From Eleftheria terrae (GTDB lineage: Bacteria; Pseudomonadota; Gammaproteobacteria; Burkholderiales; Burkholderiaceae_C), in NCBI RefSeq assembly GCF_030419005.1, contig NZ_CP106953.1, forward strand, positions 124,001 to 188,000: a stretch of 64,000 nt of DNA, read 5' to 3'. The notes below the pieces were generated by a model. The model was not told where the DNA came from and made no database searches. It saw nothing but the letters and a program-made list of their open reading frames with translations. Shown here piece after piece: positions 43,585-51,469 of the stretch; position 1 is the first letter of the stretch, and the number at the start of each line of letters is the position of its first letter. Both the position numbers and the translations under genes were made by a program.

Positions 43585-45327
43585 ATGGAGTTGGAGAAGC
43601 GGCTCAAGCTGGGTTTCCTGACGGCGGCTGCCGTGGTGGTCATGACGTCCGCCGTGCCCTTTCACACCGCCCGCGTGGCGCGTGAAGGCGAACGGTTGCT
43701 CGAGCGATCGCACGAGCGCGAGGAGCTGTTCGTCGGGGTCTTGTCGATGATGCAGGATGCCGAGACCGGCCAGCGCGGCTTCCTGATCACCGGCAACGAG
43801 GACTTCCTCGAGCCTTACCATCGCGGCCTGGTGCGCCTGCAGCAGGCGCGGCCCGCGCTCGCCCGCGAGCTGGGCGCTTCGCCCGAGAACAAGGCGCTGG
43901 GGCAGTGGATCGACCTGAAGCTGCGGCTGATGGCCGATGCGATTGCCTTGCGCCGCCGCAGTGGCTTCGACGCGGTGCAGCCAGTGATCGCGGCCGGCCG
44001 CGGCAAGCAGTCGATGGACCAGATTCGCGCCCTGCTGGGCCAGCTGGCGGGGCGCGAGGCCGAGCGCCGCAGGGTGCTGCTCGCCGAGCTGCAGCACAGC
44101 AGCGACGTCAACGCCTACGCGGTGTTGGTGGTGGCGCTGCTGGACGCGGCCTTGCTCCTGTTCCTGATGGTGATGCTGTCGCGGGCGCTGCGCGACCGCC
44201 GGCTCGCCAACGAGGCCTTGCGGGCCTCGCAGGAACAGCTGAGCGATGGCCTGGCGGAGTTGCAGCGCCGCAATGCGGAGATCTCGCTGGTGGGGCAGAT
44301 GACGCGCGCACTGGACGCACCGGTCTCACGCGAGGAGATGTTCGAGATGATCGGCCTGTACGGCGCCAGGCTGTTGCCGAGATCCTGCGGCCGGCTGTAT
44401 GCCTTCAGGAATTCGCGCGACCGCCTCGAGCGGCAGGCCACCTGGGGCGACTGCGTTGAAGCGCCGCCGACGCTGGAGCCGCATGATTGCTGGGCCCTGC
44501 GGCGCGGCCAGCCGCACCGCAACGACGATCCCGGCTCGCTGCCTTGCCTGCATCATCGCAGCCGCGACGGCGAGGCCGAGGAAACCATGCTGTGCATCCC
44601 GCTGATTGCCCAGGGCGAGGTGCTGGGCCTGTTGTCGCTGGTGGGCGCGCAGCCCGGGCACCGGTTCGAGGTCAGCGAAACGGCCTTGGCCATGACGGTC
44701 GCCGAACAGGTGTCGCTCAGCCTGTCCAACCTGGGGCTGCGGGAAGCGTTGCGGCAGCAATCCATCATCGACCCCCTGACCGGGCTGTACAACCGCCGCT
44801 ACCTCGACGAGACCTTGAAGCGCGAGTTCTCGCGGGCCGCACGGCGGCAGCAGCCGCTGTCGGTCATCGTGCTGGATGTGGACCACTTCAAACAGGTGAA
44901 CGACCGGCATGGCCACGATGCCGGCGACGCGGTGCTGCGCGCGCTGGCGCAGCGGCTCAAGGGCATGGTGAGGGGCAGCGACGTGGCCTGCCGGTACGGC
45001 GGGGAAGAGTTCGTGCTGCTGCTGCCGGACTGCAAGAAGGAAGACGCCGCTCAGCGCGCCCACGCCTTGTTGGAGGCGGTTCGCAGCATGGAGGTGTGGC
45101 TGGACGGCGGGCAGCTCGGGCTGGTGAGCGCGTCATTCGGCGTGGCGAGCTGCCCGGAAGACGCCACCGAGGCGCAACCCCTGCTGCAGCGCGCCGACCA
45201 GGCCCTCTACCGCGCCAAGCGCGAGGGACGCAGCCGGGTGGTGCTGGCCGGCAGGGACGGCGGGCCGCCAGCGCCCTTTGCCGAAGGCCCGCCTGAGCGG
45301 GGACCCACCGGCCCGGATCCGGCCTGA
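43585..45327 (+). CDS. Diguanylate cyclase with CHASE3, GAF and GGDEF domains
   Basis: A 580-residue signalling protein; GGGAGA precedes the ATG. A membrane segment (LGFLTAAAVVVMTSAVPF) is followed by a CHASE3-type sensor (MMQDAETGQRGFLITGNEDF) and a second segment (YAVLVVALLDAALLLFLMVM), then a GAF-like domain (~240-400) and a GGDEF domain (DPLTGLYNRRYLDE, YGGEEFVLLLPDC). The active-site motif is GGEEF. The RxxD allosteric site is not obvious before it. Output is cyclic di-GMP from GTP, linking an external cue to biofilm or motility. Confidence 0.92.
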   Translation: MELEKRLKLGFLTAAAVVVMTSAVPFHTARVAREGERLLERSHEREELFVGVLSMMQDAETGQRGFLITGNEDFLEPYHRGLVRLQQARPALARELGASPENKALGQWIDLKLRLMADAIALRRRSGFDAVQPVIAAGRGKQSMDQIRALLGQLAGREAERRRVLLAELQHSSDVNAYAVLVVALLDAALLLFLMVMLSRALRDRRLANEALRASQEQLSDGLAELQRRNAEISLVGQMTRALDAPVSREEMFEMIGLYGARLLPRSCGRLYAFRNSRDRLERQATWGDCVEAPPTLEPHDCWALRRGQPHRNDDPGSLPCLHHRSRDGEAEETMLCIPLIAQGEVLGLLSLVGAQPGHRFEVSETALAMTVAEQVSLSLSNLGLREALRQQSIIDPLTGLYNRRYLDETLKREFSRAARRQQPLSVIVLDVDHFKQVNDRHGHDAGDAVLRALAQRLKGMVRGSDVACRYGGEEFVLLLPDCKKEDAAQRAHALLEAVRSMEVWLDGGQLGLVSASFGVASCPEDATEAQPLLQRADQALYRAKREGRSRVVLAGRDGGPPAPFAEGPPERGPTGPDPA

Positions 45328-45443
45328 AGCGGCGGCCGCGACACGGGGCTTGTCTAGAATGGCGCCAGCCCGGAGCGAGCGACCATGGTGCATGGACCCG
45401 CCCGGCGCGATACATCGACAAAATGCAAACAGGGGGTCATTCC

Positions 45444-46235
45444 ATGGGTCAACTCGGTCCGCTCACGGGCAAATACGGCAAGAGCCGCTCCTTCCTTTTC
45501 GCGTGGTGGTGCCTGGCGGCGCTCTTCGCCGGCGCCGGGGTGCTGGTGCTGCTGCTCATTCCGGGCGAAGGCTCGAATGTGCGTTTCAGCGGCGACATCT
45601 CCTTGCTGTACCAGGTGGGCATCGGCGGCCTGGCGCTTGGCGTCGCGACGGCGCTCGGCGCGTGGCTGGTGACGCGCTCGCAGCCGACCTTCTACCTGCA
45701 TGAGCAAGGCGTGCGCACCGTGGGCCCCGGTGGCGAGCGGTGCGACCTCTATCGTGACATCGAGGATGTCTACACCTTCTACGCCGGCGGCATCGGCTGG
45801 CGGGCCTCGTCGCAGGGGTCGTGGACCTTCGCCGGTGGGCGCATCAGCCGGCTGGCCGAGTTGACGCGGCAGCTCCGCACCGCGCATGCGGAGCAGCGGG
45901 GCGAGCGGCTCTACCAGGCGCTGATGGCTGGCGAGACGGTGAAGTTCCGCTGCCTGCCGGACGAGGTGGCGCTGTCCAAGAGCTTCTTCGCCTCGCGCGA
46001 CATGCAGCACCCCACCTACGAGATCGAGCTGACGCGGTCGGAGCTGAGGATCGGTGGCAAGGCCTTGCCGATCCAGCGCATTGGCGAGATCACCACCCAC
46101 AGCTGGAAGGAACGCACCCGCATCGTGGATGTCGAGGGCCAGGTCTTCCACTCGATGCACCTGACCGCCCTGCTGTCCTTCGACGTCTGGCTCGCGCTGT
46201 TGGAGCGCCTGCGCCAGGGCCCTGCAGCGGCTTGA
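45444..46235 (+). CDS. Membrane protein with two spans and a DUF6585/PH-like domain
   Basis: A 263-residue protein. Two membrane segments (FLFAWWCLAALFAGAGVLVL; YQVGIGGLALGVATALGAWL) are followed by a soluble region (FYLHEQGVRTVGPGGERCDL, YRDIEDVYTFYAGGIGWRAS) whose strands recall PH-like bacterial domains of the DUF6585 kind. CAGGGGG precedes the ATG at 45444; an ATG at 45423 is also in frame. It is a single-gene unit. Function is unknown. Confidence 0.75.
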   Translation: MGQLGPLTGKYGKSRSFLFAWWCLAALFAGAGVLVLLLIPGEGSNVRFSGDISLLYQVGIGGLALGVATALGAWLVTRSQPTFYLHEQGVRTVGPGGERCDLYRDIEDVYTFYAGGIGWRASSQGSWTFAGGRISRLAELTRQLRTAHAEQRGERLYQALMAGETVKFRCLPDEVALSKSFFASRDMQHPTYEIELTRSELRIGGKALPIQRIGEITTHSWKERTRIVDVEGQVFHSMHLTALLSFDVWLALLERLRQGPAAA

Positions 46236-46256
46236 GCCGCTCCGGGCAGGGCCCGC

Positions 46257-46556
46257 TCAGCAGCGGTCGATGATCACGAGTGTGCCCCGGCTGCCGGGAG
46301 CCACCGCATGCGGCTGCCCGGCGGGCACGATGTAGAGCTCGCCAGCCTCCACCTCGACGCAACGTCCCTCGATGTCGAGCCGCAGCTGCCCGTCGATGAC
46401 CAGCAGTGCCTCGTCGAAGTCGTGCACTTCTTCCGAATAGGCCGCATCGTCCATGCGCAGCACCTTGAGGGTTGCGCCGCCGGCCTTGCCGACGATGGTG
46501 GATCGCCACGGTGCGGCGAGGCCGAGGGCCAGGTCTTTCAGCGAAGTCTTGCTCAT
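46257..46556 (-). CDS. Small cupin-domain protein
   Basis: A 99-residue single-domain cupin: HDFDEALLVIDGQLRLDIEG and VEAGELYIVPAGQPHAVAP are the two characteristic halves. The first metal-binding motif has one His and one Asp/Glu in place of the usual two His, so metal binding may be weak. Such small cupins bind sugars or act as mini-isomerases, but many have no known role. It ends 21 bases from the convergent gene at 46235 and follows the recombinase-like gene on the same strand after a 220-base gap. Confidence 0.82.
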   Translation of the reverse strand: MSKTSLKDLALGLAAPWRSTIVGKAGGATLKVLRMDDAAYSEEVHDFDEALLVIDGQLRLDIEGRCVEVEAGELYIVPAGQPHAVAPGSRGTLVIIDRC

Positions 46557-46776
46557 GGTGCGGGCAGGGCAGGGCGGGGTGGTACGCCGCGGTTGAATGG
46601 CGGGGAGCGCCGTTCTTTCCGCGCCCCCGCCACGGCGGCTCGGAGGAGGGGGAGGACAGCGCCGGTGATTCTGCCCAGGCGGGCCGGGCACTTCTCGCCG
46701 CCGCCGCCGGCCGTCCGGGGCGGGGCAATGCAGGCGGGGAGCCCAGCATGACGCACGGGCGTCCCAGCGCCGCTCC

Positions 46777-47853
46777 TCAGGCCACGTCTTCGGGATGCAG
46801 GAGGATGCGCTGGTAGCGCTCCATCTCCATGGGATCGGCAATGCCCATCCAGCGTGCCACTTCCGCGGCGCCCTTGCCGCGCCGCAGCTGCCGCAGCGCA
46901 AAAGTGTGGCGAAGCCGGAAGGAGCCGCCGTCGCTGGACTGGATGCCGGCCTGCTCCAGCACCTGTTTCGCCGCATCGTACTGGGCCACCTTGCTCCATT
47001 GCCGGCCCTTGCGGGTGCCGGGAAACAGCCAGGGACGATGGCCGTCCACGGCAGGGGCGGCATCGGCGGCGAAGCCGACCTGGGCGCGTACCGCCAGCCA
47101 GTGCTTCAGCAGTTGTCCGGCCCAGGGAGCGACCGGTGATTCGCGCGGGGGCCGGTTGCCGTCGCCCGGCACCACCACCTTCCAAGGCAGGCCGGGTTGA
47201 CGCCCGCCCGCGACGACCGGTGCGTCCACCGTCAGCGCCCTTACTTCGCCGGGCGTCAGCCCGGCGCCGAGTTGCAGTGCGACCGATGTGCCGTTACGCA
47301 GCTCCTGCCAGCTGTGGACGACGGTGGGGCCGCTGCCACGGGGCCGCAGGCTGGAAAGAAACACGACAAGGCGGCTGGCGTCGTCTGCCGTGAGGTAGTC
47401 GGGCAGTGGGGACTCGGCCAGGTTGGCCTGCCGCACCTCGGGACGGGAGGCGATCAATTCGGCTGCCGCGGTGTTCTGCTGTGTCCCTGCCAGCAGGGCC
47501 CGGTGGGCCAGCACCCGGTCGATCAAGCGCAGCATCCGCCATACATGGCCGGGTGACAGTGCGCCCGCCTGGCCGGCGCCGGTGCGAGAAGCGACAAAAC
47601 GGTCGAGGTCCGCGACGGTCAGCTCGCCCAGCGTGACACGCGGCTGCTGCCCCAGGCACCAAGCGACGAAGGCGCCCCACATGTCGGCATAGACCGAGGC
47701 AGACGAATGCCGTCGCAGCGTGTGGCGCAGCCGCAGGTCCTGCAACCAGCCCTCGAAGGCCTGTGAGAACTCGACCACGGCCGACGAGGGCTGACCATCA
47801 CCGAACAGATCAAGGGTGAAGCGATCGCTTCCACTATTCTGAACTAACGCCAT
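46777..47853 (-). CDS. Tyrosine-recombinase-fold protein with degenerate catalytic residues
   Basis: A 358-residue protein with the two-domain layout of phage-type integrases: an N-terminal SAM-like DNA-binding region (~20-120; FSQAFEGWLQDLRLRHTLRR, YADMWGAFVAWCLG) and a C-terminal catalytic fold (QLGAGLTPGEVRALTV, SFRLRHTFALRQLRRG, ARWMGIADPMEMERYQRILL). Compared with XerC/XerD, the first Arg appears as Thr (GLTPGE), the HxxR His as Phe (FRLR) and the third-box His as Ile (MGI). The second Arg and the Tyr are kept. It could be inactive for recombination or belong to a variant family. The gene appears leaderless (promoter at 47860-47888) and lies beside an arsenic cluster. Confidence 0.82.
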   Translation of the reverse strand: MALVQNSGSDRFTLDLFGDGQPSSAVVEFSQAFEGWLQDLRLRHTLRRHSSASVYADMWGAFVAWCLGQQPRVTLGELTVADLDRFVASRTGAGQAGALSPGHVWRMLRLIDRVLAHRALLAGTQQNTAAAELIASRPEVRQANLAESPLPDYLTADDASRLVVFLSSLRPRGSGPTVVHSWQELRNGTSVALQLGAGLTPGEVRALTVDAPVVAGGRQPGLPWKVVVPGDGNRPPRESPVAPWAGQLLKHWLAVRAQVGFAADAAPAVDGHRPWLFPGTRKGRQWSKVAQYDAAKQVLEQAGIQSSDGGSFRLRHTFALRQLRRGKGAAEVARWMGIADPMEMERYQRILLHPEDVA

Positions 47854-47866
47854 TACGCTAGTTTAG
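47839..47866. promoter_or_regulatory. Dif-like 11-6-11 site A over the recombinase start
   Basis: Arms CTGAACTAACG and CGCTAGTTTAG match as inverted repeats at 9 of 11 positions around a 6-base centre CCATTA. The site covers the -10 box and the ATG of the recombinase-like gene. The format (11-bp arms, 6-bp centre) is that of XerC/XerD-type crossover sites; use as such is inferred. Confidence 0.55.
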
Positions 47867-47888
47867 GGCAGCCGCTGCCACTTGTCTT
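47860..47888 (-). promoter_or_regulatory. Promoter of the recombinase-like gene, predicted leaderless
   Basis: On the minus strand AAGACA (47888-47883) and TAAACT (47865-47860) have a 17-base spacer. The expected start of transcription, seven bases after the -10, falls on the A of the ATG at 47853, and no ribosome site precedes it. Confidence 0.5.
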
Positions 47889-47903
47889 CGAGGACGTGGG
47901 TGT

Positions 47904-47931
47904 CGAAATTAACGAAATGGCGTTAGTTCAG
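47904..47931. promoter_or_regulatory. Dif-like 11-6-11 site B, inverted relative to site A
   Basis: Arms CGAAATTAACG and CGTTAGTTCAG (8 of 11 inverted matches) around AAATGG. Its outer arm is identical to the outer arm of site A, and the centres differ by one base when aligned (TAATGG in A). It lies 37 bases upstream of site A. Confidence 0.5.
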
Positions 47932-47934
47932 AAT

Positions 47935-48157
47935 GTTCAGATGAGAACAGCAGGGCCTCACGGCGGTGCTGTGTGAAGCACGCGACGGAAGCGAAAGTCA
48001 AGGGTGGGCAGGCCGCGCTACCGGCTTGCGACGTGGGGGGCTTCGGCCTGCACAGCATGAGACGGCGGGGGCGCTCCGGGGCAGGCCACGCTTGCTGCCG
48101 CGGCGGCTGTCGTGGCGTGCTACAGCGGCCGCGTTCGGTGCGAACGCGGCGGTGAAC
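47935..48157. other. Spacer between recombinase promoter and arsC
   Basis: About 220 bases downstream of arsC on its strand and upstream of the recombinase-like gene. There is no supported gene and no clear terminator. Confidence 0.4.
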
Positions 48158-48598
48158 TCAAGCGCGCTTGTCGATCCGTCGGCCCTGCGCGTCAATCACC
48201 TGCTCGCCGTCTTCCTTTGTGAAAGCGCCTTGCTGAGGTGAAGGCAGGATGTCCAACACAGCTTCCGACGGCCGGCACAGCCGGGTGCCCAGAGGCGTGA
48301 CCACAATGGGTCGGTTCAGCAGGATCGGATGCGCGAGGATCTGCTCGATCAACTCGTCCTCGCTCCACTTCGGGTCGTCCAGGCCCAGCTCTTCATAGGG
48401 TGTGCCCTTGCGGCGCAAGACCTCGCGCACCGGCAAACCGGTAGCGCGAATCAGCGTCCGCAGCTCGTCCCGGCCAGGCGGCGTCTTCAGGTATTCGACC
48501 ACCCGGGGCTCGATGCCGCTGTTGCGGATCATGGCGAGGGTGTTGCGGGAGGTGCCGCAGGCGGGGTTGTGGTAGATCGTGACGGTGGTGTCAGGCAT
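48158..48598 (-). CDS. arsC: Arsenate reductase, glutaredoxin-coupled ArsC
   Basis: A 146-residue ArsC of the Spx/ArsC thioredoxin-fold group. The catalytic Cys sits in IYHNPACGTSRNTLAMI (Cys14), with the arginines of the arsenate pocket in LNRPIVVTPLGTRLCRPSEA. It reduces arsenate to arsenite using glutathione and glutaredoxin. The next expected step, export by ArsB or Acr3, is not encoded here. It is the second gene of a two-gene transcript after the ArsI/CadI-like gene (about 97-base gap). No arsR is visible nearby. Confidence 0.93.
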   Translation of the reverse strand: MPDTTVTIYHNPACGTSRNTLAMIRNSGIEPRVVEYLKTPPGRDELRTLIRATGLPVREVLRRKGTPYEELGLDDPKWSEDELIEQILAHPILLNRPIVVTPLGTRLCRPSEAVLDILPSPQQGAFTKEDGEQVIDAQGRRIDKRA

Positions 48599-48695
48599 GG
48601 TGGGTGGGTTCAAGGAATGACGATCGGGCTGCTGTTGGCCGCGCTGGTGCCTTCGTGCTGCGAGCGGCAACAGCAGCCACTTCGATGCGCCCGCC

Positions 48696-49169
48696 TCAGC
48701 AGCAGGATGACGCAGGCTTCCCGTCGACGCTGGCGCTTGCCGCCTTGGGCACGCAGCAAGCGGCATGCAAACCGTCAGCGGCAGGCGGCCTGGGCTCGCT
48801 GAACAACGGCACGTCGCCCAGGGTGTGGAAGTGCTCCCAGGCCAGCCCTTGCGGGTCGGTCACCCAGTGCTTCTCGCTGCGAGCGTAGCAGCACGTCGCG
48901 GCGCCGACGTCATGCAACGCCAGGTCGGCCGCTTCGGCCCTGGCCTTGAGCTCGGCGAGTTCCGCCGCGTCTTCCGCCTGGATGCCCAGGTGGTCGATGC
49001 CCGGGCGCTCGCCCCGCGTGGAAATGGCGAAGTTGACGCGCGGATCGTCCAGCATCCACTTGGCATAGTCGGCCTCCAGACGGGTCGGGCTCGCGGCAAA
49101 CAAGCGGGAGTAGAAATCGACGCTGCGGCCGAGGTCGTCCACATGGACATGGAGGTGAAAACGCTTCAT
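48696..49169 (-). CDS. ArsI/CadI-type VOC protein, arsenic or cadmium related
   Basis: A 157-residue vicinal-oxygen-chelate protein preceded by GAAGGAGAG. The N-terminal FHLHVHVDDLGRSVDFYSRL and GIDHLGIQAED halves form the fold; the vicinal cysteines in ATCCYARSEKHWVTDPQGLA and metal ligands in WEHFHTLGD fit the ArsI C-As lyase/CadI family. A cysteine-bearing tail (AACCVPK, then SSCC at the end) is as expected for thiol-binding members. It demethylates or binds trivalent organoarsenicals, or cadmium. It shares an operon with arsC. Confidence 0.85.
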   Translation of the reverse strand: MKRFHLHVHVDDLGRSVDFYSRLFAASPTRLEADYAKWMLDDPRVNFAISTRGERPGIDHLGIQAEDAAELAELKARAEAADLALHDVGAATCCYARSEKHWVTDPQGLAWEHFHTLGDVPLFSEPRPPAADGLHAACCVPKAASASVDGKPASSCC

Positions 49170-49797
49170 GGTCAGCTCTCCTTCAGAGGGGGAAATCAAC
49201 ATGCCCGCACGGCACCCTGAACGGGACGGCCCGCTTAGCAATGCGCCGTCAGCCAGCCCAGTGGCGAGGAAGGGCGCTCACTGCCCGGGCGGCAACCAAG
49301 TACCCGCCTCTCGCTCCTTGCCGGCGAGGCATCGGCTCCTTCAGAGGCATGGGCACGGCCGCTTTGGCACCCGCAACGCGGGGCCGTCGCCCCGATGTCG
49401 CGCATGCACGGCACGCGAGCAAGCCGGGCAGCGGCTCAGCCAGCCACTGCGCTGGCAACGTCATGGCACTCAGCGGCTCCTGTCCTTCAATATTCAAACG
49501 ATAATGGAAATGATGTGTGCTGACAAGCGCGCTGCTGGCTGCCCAGCAACCGGCTTGGTCGTGCAGCGGCGGCAGATCGGTCGATTCGGCTGGAACGCCG
49601 AGCCGTGGAAACACCAGGGGCGGTCCCTGGCGATATGGCACCGGGCGATTCAGCGGCTGCCACCCAGCCGTTCCTGAGCGCGAGGCGTCGGCCAGGGCGC
49701 GGCGGCAGGTATCGTCCGCAGCGCGCCACTGCCGTCCTGTGCGGTCTGTCGTGCGGCACACTGACGTGCCTGCCTTGCCTGCGACAGACCATGGACC
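49170..49797. other. Upstream region of the arsenic genes
   Basis: About 630 bases. A minus-strand promoter is likely: TTGTCA (49526-49521), 17 bases, TATCGT (49503-49498), followed by TTGAATATTGAA, an imperfect dyad that could be an ArsR-type operator. A 71-codon minus frame from 49464 (MTLPAQWLAEPLPGLLACRA) with an AGGAG ahead is possible but matches no family. No intact regulator gene is present. Confidence 0.4.
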
Positions 49798-50021
49798 GGG
49801 CTACGGGCTACGGGCTACGGGCCACGGGCCACGGGCCACGGGCCACGGGCCACGGGCCACGGGCCACGGGCCACGGGCCACGGGCCACGGGCCACGGGCC
49901 ACGGGCCACGGGCCACGGGCCACGAGCCACGAGCCACGGGCCACGAGCGACGAGCGACGAGCGACGAGCGACGAGCGACGAGCGACGAGCGACGAGCGAC
50001 GAGCCACGAGCCACGAGCCAC
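49798..50021 (+). repeat. 32-unit heptad tandem repeat with an 18-tract G-quadruplex-type array
   Basis: Uninterrupted 7-base units: 3 x GGGCTAC, 15 x GGGCCAC, 2 x GAGCCAC, 1 x GGGCCAC, 8 x GAGCGAC, 3 x GAGCCAC. The first 18 units each supply a G-triplet separated by 4-base loops, a textbook G4-forming pattern on the plus strand. Blocks of identical variants suggest slippage-driven spread. It ends 67 bases before chrA. Confidence 0.9.
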
Positions 50022-50088
50022 GAGCTTGAACCCGGCACGCGGCAGATACATCCCCGTCCCGGATGCCGGGCAACGAACCTCCTCTCCG

Positions 50089-51450
50089 ATGCCTTTCGAC
50101 TCCCCACCGCCCACCGCACCGCCTTCCCCCGTGAGCCTGGCACAGGCGCTGCGTTTCTGGCTGAAACTCGGCTTCATCAGCTTTGGCGGGCCGGCCGGTC
50201 AGATCGCCATCATGCATACCGAGCTGGTGGAGCGGCGTCGCTGGATCAGCGAAAAGCGCTTCCTGCACGCGCTCAACTACTGCATGGTGCTGCCCGGCCC
50301 CGAGGCACAGCAGCTGGCGACCTACATCGGCTGGCTGTTGCACCGCACGCCTGGCGGCCTGCTCGCCGGGGCCTTGTTCGTGCTGCCCTCGCTGTTCATC
50401 CTGGTCGGCTTGTCCTGGGTCTACATCGCCTTCGGCCAGGTCCCAGTGGTGGCCGGCATCTTCTATGGACTCAAGCCGGCGGTGACAGCGCTGGTACTGC
50501 ACGCGGCCCACCGCATCGGCGGGCGAGTGCTGAGGAACGGCTGGCTCTGGGGCATCGCGATCGCGGCTTTCGCCGCCATGGTCCTGCTGGAGCTGCCGTT
50601 CCCCTTGATCGTGCTCGCGGCGGCCCTGCTCGGGCATGTCGGAGGCCGCCGCGCTCCTTCGGTGTTCGCCCTGGGCGGCGCGGGGGGCGCCGTCCAGGCA
50701 GGCTTCGGCCCGGCCTTGATCGATGACCACACACCGACGCCCGCCCATGCCCGCTTCTCGCGCCTGCGGTTGGCCCGGGTGCTGGCCGCCGGCCTGGGAC
50801 TGTGGCTTGCGGTGATGGCGGCCCTGGTGGCCTGGCAGGGCTGGCACGGCACGCTGGCCCAGATGGGCTGGTTCTTCACGAAGGCAGCCTGGCTGACGTT
50901 CGGCGGCGCCTATGCGGTGCTGCCTTACGTCTACCAGGGCGCAGTCGAGCAACACCAGTGGCTCAGCGGCCCGCAGATGATGGACGGCCTCGCCCTTGGC
51001 GAAACCACGCCGGGCCCGTTGATCATGGTGGTGGCCTTCGTCGGCTTCGTCGGCGGCTGGCTGCAGCAGGTGCTGGGACCGGAGGCCCGCTTCCTGTCGG
51101 GCGCGCTGGCGGCCACGGTGGTGACCTTCTTCACCTTCCTGCCGTCCTTCATCTTCATCCTGGCCGGCGGGCCGCTGGTGGAGTCCACCCATGGCCAGGC
51201 TCGCTTCACCGCGCCGTTGACGGCGATCACGGCGGCCGTTGTGGGGGTCATCGTGCAGCTGGCGCTGTTCTTCGCCTGGCACGTCGTGTGGCCACAAGGC
51301 CGCATGGACGAGCCCGACCTGATGGCCGCCGCCATCGCCGTGGCAGCGGGCCTGGCCTTGTTTCGCTGGCACGTGGGCGTACTGCCGTTGTTGGCGGGGT
51401 GCGGGCTGGCCGGCTTGGCGGCCAGCGCCTGGCGGTCACTGCCCGGGTGA
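50089..51450 (+). CDS. chrA: Chromate transporter ChrA, long (two-domain) type
   Basis: A 453-residue membrane protein with two homologous halves. GFISFGGPAGQIAIMHTELV in the first and AWLTFGGAYAVLPYVYQGAV in the second are the repeated CHR domain starts. About ten to twelve membrane segments are visible. It moves chromate out of the cell using the proton gradient. Start is ATG 50089; the frame upstream runs into the tandem repeat. No chrB regulator or chrF is adjacent; the repeat array and the arsenic genes lie on its 5' side. Confidence 0.93.
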   Translation: MPFDSPPPTAPPSPVSLAQALRFWLKLGFISFGGPAGQIAIMHTELVERRRWISEKRFLHALNYCMVLPGPEAQQLATYIGWLLHRTPGGLLAGALFVLPSLFILVGLSWVYIAFGQVPVVAGIFYGLKPAVTALVLHAAHRIGGRVLRNGWLWGIAIAAFAAMVLLELPFPLIVLAAALLGHVGGRRAPSVFALGGAGGAVQAGFGPALIDDHTPTPAHARFSRLRLARVLAAGLGLWLAVMAALVAWQGWHGTLAQMGWFFTKAAWLTFGGAYAVLPYVYQGAVEQHQWLSGPQMMDGLALGETTPGPLIMVVAFVGFVGGWLQQVLGPEARFLSGALAATVVTFFTFLPSFIFILAGGPLVESTHGQARFTAPLTAITAAVVGVIVQLALFFAWHVVWPQGRMDEPDLMAAAIAVAAGLALFRWHVGVLPLLAGCGLAGLAASAWRSLPG

Positions 51451-51469
51451 TGGGCCGGGGTGCCGGGCC

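Larger units (their letters stand above)
47836..47934. repeat. Perfect 19-bp inverted repeat bracketing the recombinase promoter
   Basis: ATTCTGAACTAACGCCATT (47836-47854) and its exact reverse complement (47916-47934) are separated by 61 bases. The first arm contains the recombinase start codon and first codons. Confidence 0.85.

Noticed and set aside
47836..47934. Interpretation of the inverted repeat as IS terminal repeats
   Set aside because: Only 61 bases lie between the arms and no transposase is present; dif-like or operator function fits better.
49249..49464. 71-codon frame after the arsenic promoter, considered as a degraded arsR
   Set aside because: No ArsR helix-turn-helix or metal-binding cysteine motif is present.
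49798..50021. CRISPR array
   Set aside because: Units are 7 bases without spacers, and no cas genes are near.
49808..50143. Long open frames through the heptad repeat giving repetitive Gly-His-Gly-Pro-Arg-type proteins on both strands
   Set aside because: A 7-base repeat without stops is open in several frames by arithmetic; no ribosome site or family supports them.
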